DNA of 64,000 nt from Stichopus chloronotus (Eukaryota; Echinodermata; Holothuroidea; Aspidochirotida; Stichopodidae), in assembly GCA_021234535.1 (NCBI GenBank), contig CM037845.1, positions 6,998,143 through 7,062,142 of the forward strand, read 5' to 3'. Positions within the stretch are counted from its first letter, which is position 1. Each line of letters starts with the position of its first letter. The translations under genes and the position numbers were made by a program. The notes under the pieces are model-generated. The model searched no databases. It was not told the origin of the DNA and worked only from the letters and a program-made list of their open reading frames with translations. This document shows, piece by piece, positions 59,850 to 64,000 of the stretch.

Positions 59850-62542
59850 GCTCATGGCTAAAATATTAGATAAAACGGTTTTAATTCCGAGCTACGACAA
59901 ATCCACCCATAAGGAGGCCATCTTGGCTTCAAATGGCAGCCCCTTAAGACTTGCTTACTGTATAATCTCAGTAAGTATAACAGATATTGAGATCCCGGAA
60001 GAAACTATTCATTTCCAGGATCTAAGAATCCATTGGTGACAAGAAATGTTTATGGACATATGACAGCCATCATGAATTTCAAAATGCTTTCAATCCTGAA
60101 GACCTTTTCCATTGGATATCTCACTTCCTGTAGCAATACAAAGGTCACGAAATCACAAAGAAACTTAATAATTAGATAAATGAGACAGATGTTTACAAAC
60201 TGAAGATGGTAAGATCAAGATTGTGTAGAAGATGCTTAAAGACGTTGGAAGATTCTGTGGGAACGTTAACTCTCTACTCACATTGGGAAACTCTTCAGTT
60301 CCCTACTCAAAGAAAACACGAACCAGTAGGTGCAATACATTGCATGTTTACTACCATGTGTTCAATCAATTTGATTTATCATCAAGAGAGATAAATATTA
60401 ATATTTTAGGTGAAGGTGATCCTATAAAGACAGCTTTCATTGCTCATAATTCTTGTTGGCACTTGTCAAACACACTAAATTACAACAATAAAATAATTGA
60501 AACGTGTATTATTAAAACATTCTAGAGATTCATCAGCTGATGATGCTGGTAAAAATTCATATCGCTTTTGCTAATTGCATTCATAGTTGATCAACTTCTG
60601 CAACATCTATTTCTGAAGGTTTCTGTTTTTATGACTGAAGCCATCTAGAAAAAATCATTGAAAAATCAAGGCCACGTTAATCAACACGTATTCTAAAGTG
60701 TGTTAGTAGAAGACTACGTATTTCTGAAATTTTAAAGTGGTGAAGATATGATTGCTCGAAATCAAAATACCACACTAAGTGCTTAGCCTCACTATATTAT
60801 ATCACATCCACAATTCGAAAGGGGCAGTTAGCTGAAAATCTCGCCAATACGCTCGTGGTATAGCGTTTGTGGAGCCTGTGACATATCATGAAGAGCGTTG
60901 CTTGGGCAACCAGTTACTTCTGCTTAAGTTAGCAGATCTGTCAAACATGTATCTATTGGGGGTAGTAAAAGTCGTAGGAATCAATCAAGTGAGTCTCATA
61001 ATATCAACAAGGCTCAAGCATAAAATTCTGTCTCTCTTCCTAATATGAGAGCACCTAAAAAAGTTGAAAACATTTCCCTATTTTTTTATCACTATAGGGA
61101 GACCACCCTGGATTTTCTTAAAGAGGGAAATGCAGTTACCTTGCATGCCCCGGCTGCTCAGATATGGAATTCATGTAGAATTTGTTAGATAAATAAAAGT
61201 CGTTAATGCGTTAATTGTCCATTCAGCGAATCATGTCAGGACACTGTGCTTCACTGTTGTCTCTAGTCAATATCATTCTGGTGGGTTCAATCATCGAGAA
61301 CCCAGCAATACCAACCTGCAGGTCTAACTGTGCTCAGGGCAGCTTTTTATAAATCCAATTGCGAAAAGCACGTAAGCAAGTAAAAGGATAAATTGATCGA
61401 TATGAGACACCGTCTTGAACTAGACAACCCCATTTATGACAGACTGAAATGACATGCTGAAACGAGGAAGTGAGGGTGATTAAGCTTTTTTCAACTTGGT
61501 TTTAGCAAATCTTATGGTAGATTATTTGGATTTCTGCGAATATGGGAAATAGTGTGCGTCAGTTGAACAGATTCGAACAGGTTGTTTGTGCATCATGTTA
61601 AATTTGTTTACTGCATCTGCCTTTGACATCACTGATACCTAAAAGAGTTTGACTACCAAAGTAAAACCTTTCCTTGCCGCTGTCATTACTCCAGAATCGA
61701 AATACACCTGGTGGACTCACTGATCGCTTACGAGCCTAGCTTTTGTCAACCTACTACACCAATATCAACAGTTCATGAAAACTGTTTTACATCACTCGCA
61801 CTTAATCAGTGATAGGAGCATGTGAAAGAGGTCATTAAAAAACAGTAATCCAATCTTTAGTGTAGACATTTCCTAGGCAGCTTACCATGCTCAAAGACTG
61901 TCTTTGTCTCAACAAACGACTGCAAACGGCCCTTTTGCTACTGTGTCAAGAAAGTGGTAATGATCAAACCCCCAATTGATTGCAATTGTTACAACCAAGT
62001 ATTTGCAATCGTAAATGTAGAGAGGACAAAATTGTACTTCCTTTTAAAGGAACGTAAATTGAAAATGACGGCAGGAGATTAGAGTATAGGAAAGGGAAGA
62101 GCTTGGTGTTCATTCCTGGACATGGCATCCACCAGTCTTGACCTTGGAAAGTCTCAGGCTGTCCCCATGTTTCATGTACATACAAAATGTGATACTCTCG
62201 GGGTTTGTTGAACATGGCAGGCTATCTGCATGGTGTGTCATGGAGTCATTTGCGGAGCTCAAGGATGCACTTTCTGAAGTCATCTATGAAAACACCTTGA
62301 TAACTGAGGCTTATGCAAACAGCATCGAACAATTTGCCATTGCGTTGATAAGCGCTGATAATGACATTGACGTTTTAAGAAAAAAATTGTTACAAGTAAA
62401 TGTAAACCTCTCCAATCAATTCCGTCCACACACCATACATTGGTGCAACATGTCAGATGTGAGGTGTACCATGACGCAATATATTGGGGCCAGTCATTAC
62501 GTACATGTAGAGCCTACCCTACCATATCCAACTGAGTGCTGA
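59850..62542 (+). pseudogene. Possible decayed coding remnants, family not recognised
   Basis: Several plus-strand pieces look protein-like although broken by stops and shifts: 59,854-60,039; 60,206-60,525 (two overlapping frames; CRRCLKTLEDSVGTLT and GEGDPIKTAFIAHNSCWHL); about 60,900-61,020 (NQLLLLKLADLSNM); about 61,085-61,180 (ETTLDFLKEGNAVTLHAPAA); and 62,210-62,400 (MESFAELKDALSEVIYENTL, then AYANSIEQFAIALISADND). Same orientation and order suggest a single dead gene or transposon polyprotein. I do not recognise the family, and chance is not excluded. Confidence 0.25.
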
Positions 62543-62800
62543 AAAAACATTAGTTGTGCAATACAAATCGATATCGAGAGGCTTCACAGTTGTGTAATGA
62601 ACTTCAAGTGTGGATGTAAATGGCTCCATTAGACGGTGTCATTGTGAGAAGTCTGAACTTCCATGCACTTCACTTTGCTCATGTGACGCTGAATGCAACA
62701 GATACTAGAGACACCACACAAAGACAACTGTACTGTGGTCTCTTGTTCAGCTGTGCACAATGAACCTCCATTCACAGCTGAAGTTTGTGATTGGTTAGAG
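62543..62800. other. Spacer, nothing recognised
   Basis: Unremarkable sequence to the left of the foldback element. Confidence 0.35.
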
Positions 62801-62946
62801 GTTAATCAACACTGGACCATGTATTAACTGCAGGATAATGTACGATCGGGGTTAATGCAAGGGATTCACGGTGGCCCAACCAGAGTGCATCCAGTGATAG
62901 CATTAACCCACGAGAGTTAATACACAGGTCCAAAGTTGATTCAACT
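62801..62946. mobile_element. Foldback (MITE-like) element of about 146 bp
   Basis: The left arm (62,801-62,830, GTTAATCAACACTGGACCAT onward) pairs with the right arm (about 62,914-62,946, ending TTGATTCAAC). An inner pair, GGGTTAATGC and GCATTAACCC, lies inside. Target-site duplication was not identified. Confidence 0.6.
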
Positions 62947-64000
62947 TGTTCATATATATAAGCGAGATTTTGAAAGAAAGGGACGGAAAAGGAAGGAATT
63001 TTGTTCTTAAGAAACCCCGTTTTTTAAAAGAAACCCAGAGAAAAGGTAAACAAATTTACAATTTGTCAATATAGAGGGAGTTTCATGCAAAATTTCCGAA
63101 CTAGGCCTGGCCTATAGAAGGCTCAACAAGGAAGAACGATTATACATGGCCAAACCGTTACTATCAAACATTGCTGTAAGATAACTTTATGGTTGCTTTG
63201 GGATAACTCATGTCAAGTCCTTCCCTGTTGATTTTGTTTCACCAAATTGGACCGAAGCCTATCAATAGGTTACTTGTGCTGTGCTGTGTGTGTTTCTATC
63301 ATGACTAATGTTAATCCTGTAGTTGTATGGAGACCCATCAAGATGGTGATAGATTGCAGTCCTCAGTCCTCTTTACGATTTTATTGAATAAGGAATTATT
63401 TTTAGACTTCTCCATAGAATCGACAAAGAAGGAAAGATAATTCTGGTAGGCTACCAAACTTTCAAAGCCGGGTGTTCAAAATATACTGAATAAGCTTTCA
63501 CCAGACACAATTCTGAAATTTAGAGAGGTAAGATTACCGTCCGTCAGAAGAACTGACAGTATCACCGTGTTGGTACGTAGAGGTACGTACGTTAACGTTT
63601 TACTTTTCAGCAATCTCAAGCCCTATACCTAGGTAACGTTAGATCTACGAACTTCAAATCGAACGTTATTTCACTATTACTAGTGATACTACAACCCATT
63701 TCTTTGGCAAGATATAGCAGACTGTAAAAACGAAAAAACACAGACACTGTCGATCTACAGTTTTATTGTATTCATTCGCCGACTGATTGTCGATGGCTTA
63801 TCCTTGTGGTTTATCAGTTGATAATCCGCCATATTGGTGGAAACCAAGAATTAAAATTCTTGTATTTTAGTCTTCCAACCATCTGTCAGGTTTAATGTTT
63901 TCTCAGGGAAACTACGAAACTGGTCAGCTTTGTCACCTATTAGTACTTAGAAGAAAACGTGTTAGTCTACAATGTAAACAATTACAATAACGAAACAGAT
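62947..64000. other. Right-end spacer, nothing recognised
   Basis: AT-rich, no exon-like frame, no repeat shared with the rest of the window. Confidence 0.35.

Overview
The window looks like nuclear DNA from an animal, most plausibly an AT-rich marine invertebrate. A deuterostome such as an echinoderm or hemichordate would fit, but nothing here proves it. The evidence is a set of short exons with GT-AG introns, an L1/Tx1-type LINE, tRNA-derived and MITE-like repeats, long AT microsatellites and very low coding density. No bacterial operon, rRNA, CRISPR or canonical tRNA gene was found. All paralogy statements come from by-eye comparison; no alignment program was run.

The only convincing host genes are three copies of one family of small four-helix membrane proteins resembling MS4A/CD20. 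Gene C (minus strand, exons at 967-1191 and 520-573) is cut by the left window edge and its visible exons are intact. Gene A (plus strand, five exons between 23,589 and 30,457) has every exon and nearly all splice sites, but carries a one-base insertion in exon 1 and an in-frame stop in exon 5. Gene B (plus strand, five exons between 36,577 and 46,480) is intact and predicts 235 residues: a Gln/Asn-rich N-tail, four hydrophobic segments and a C-tail ending in a PPSY motif. All introns are phase 0. A and B form a tandem segmental duplication that includes their long second introns (4.6 and 5.8 kb).

Layout: 0.5-1.2 kb gene C; 2.9-3.3 kb fragment of a TIR element; 3.5-6.7 kb decayed LINE ending abruptly at a small palindrome and an unrelated GC-richer block (to about 7.26 kb); 7.3-14 kb mostly featureless, with a TIR-element copy at 9.7-10.1 kb and an orphan copy of gene B's 3' flank at 12.9-13.3 kb; 14.2-20.4 kb several copies of an unclassified repeat, two of them large and inverted; 20.4-22 kb GC-richer DNA and simple repeats; 23.6-30.5 kb gene A; 30.5-36.5 kb spacer with a 10-bp satellite; 36.6-46.5 kb gene B, whose intron 2 contains a TIR element with tRNA-like boxes; 46.5-59.2 kb spacer with tandem repeats, MITE ends and a duplicated block (52.4-53.9 and 58.4-59.2 kb); 59.2-62.5 kb faint, unrecognised coding remnants; 62.8-62.95 kb a foldback element; then nothing recognisable to the end.

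The genes do not form a pathway. They are members of one expanding and decaying family, and the repeats mark the order of events: the A/B duplication came before the TIR insertion in B, and A lost its frame after duplication.
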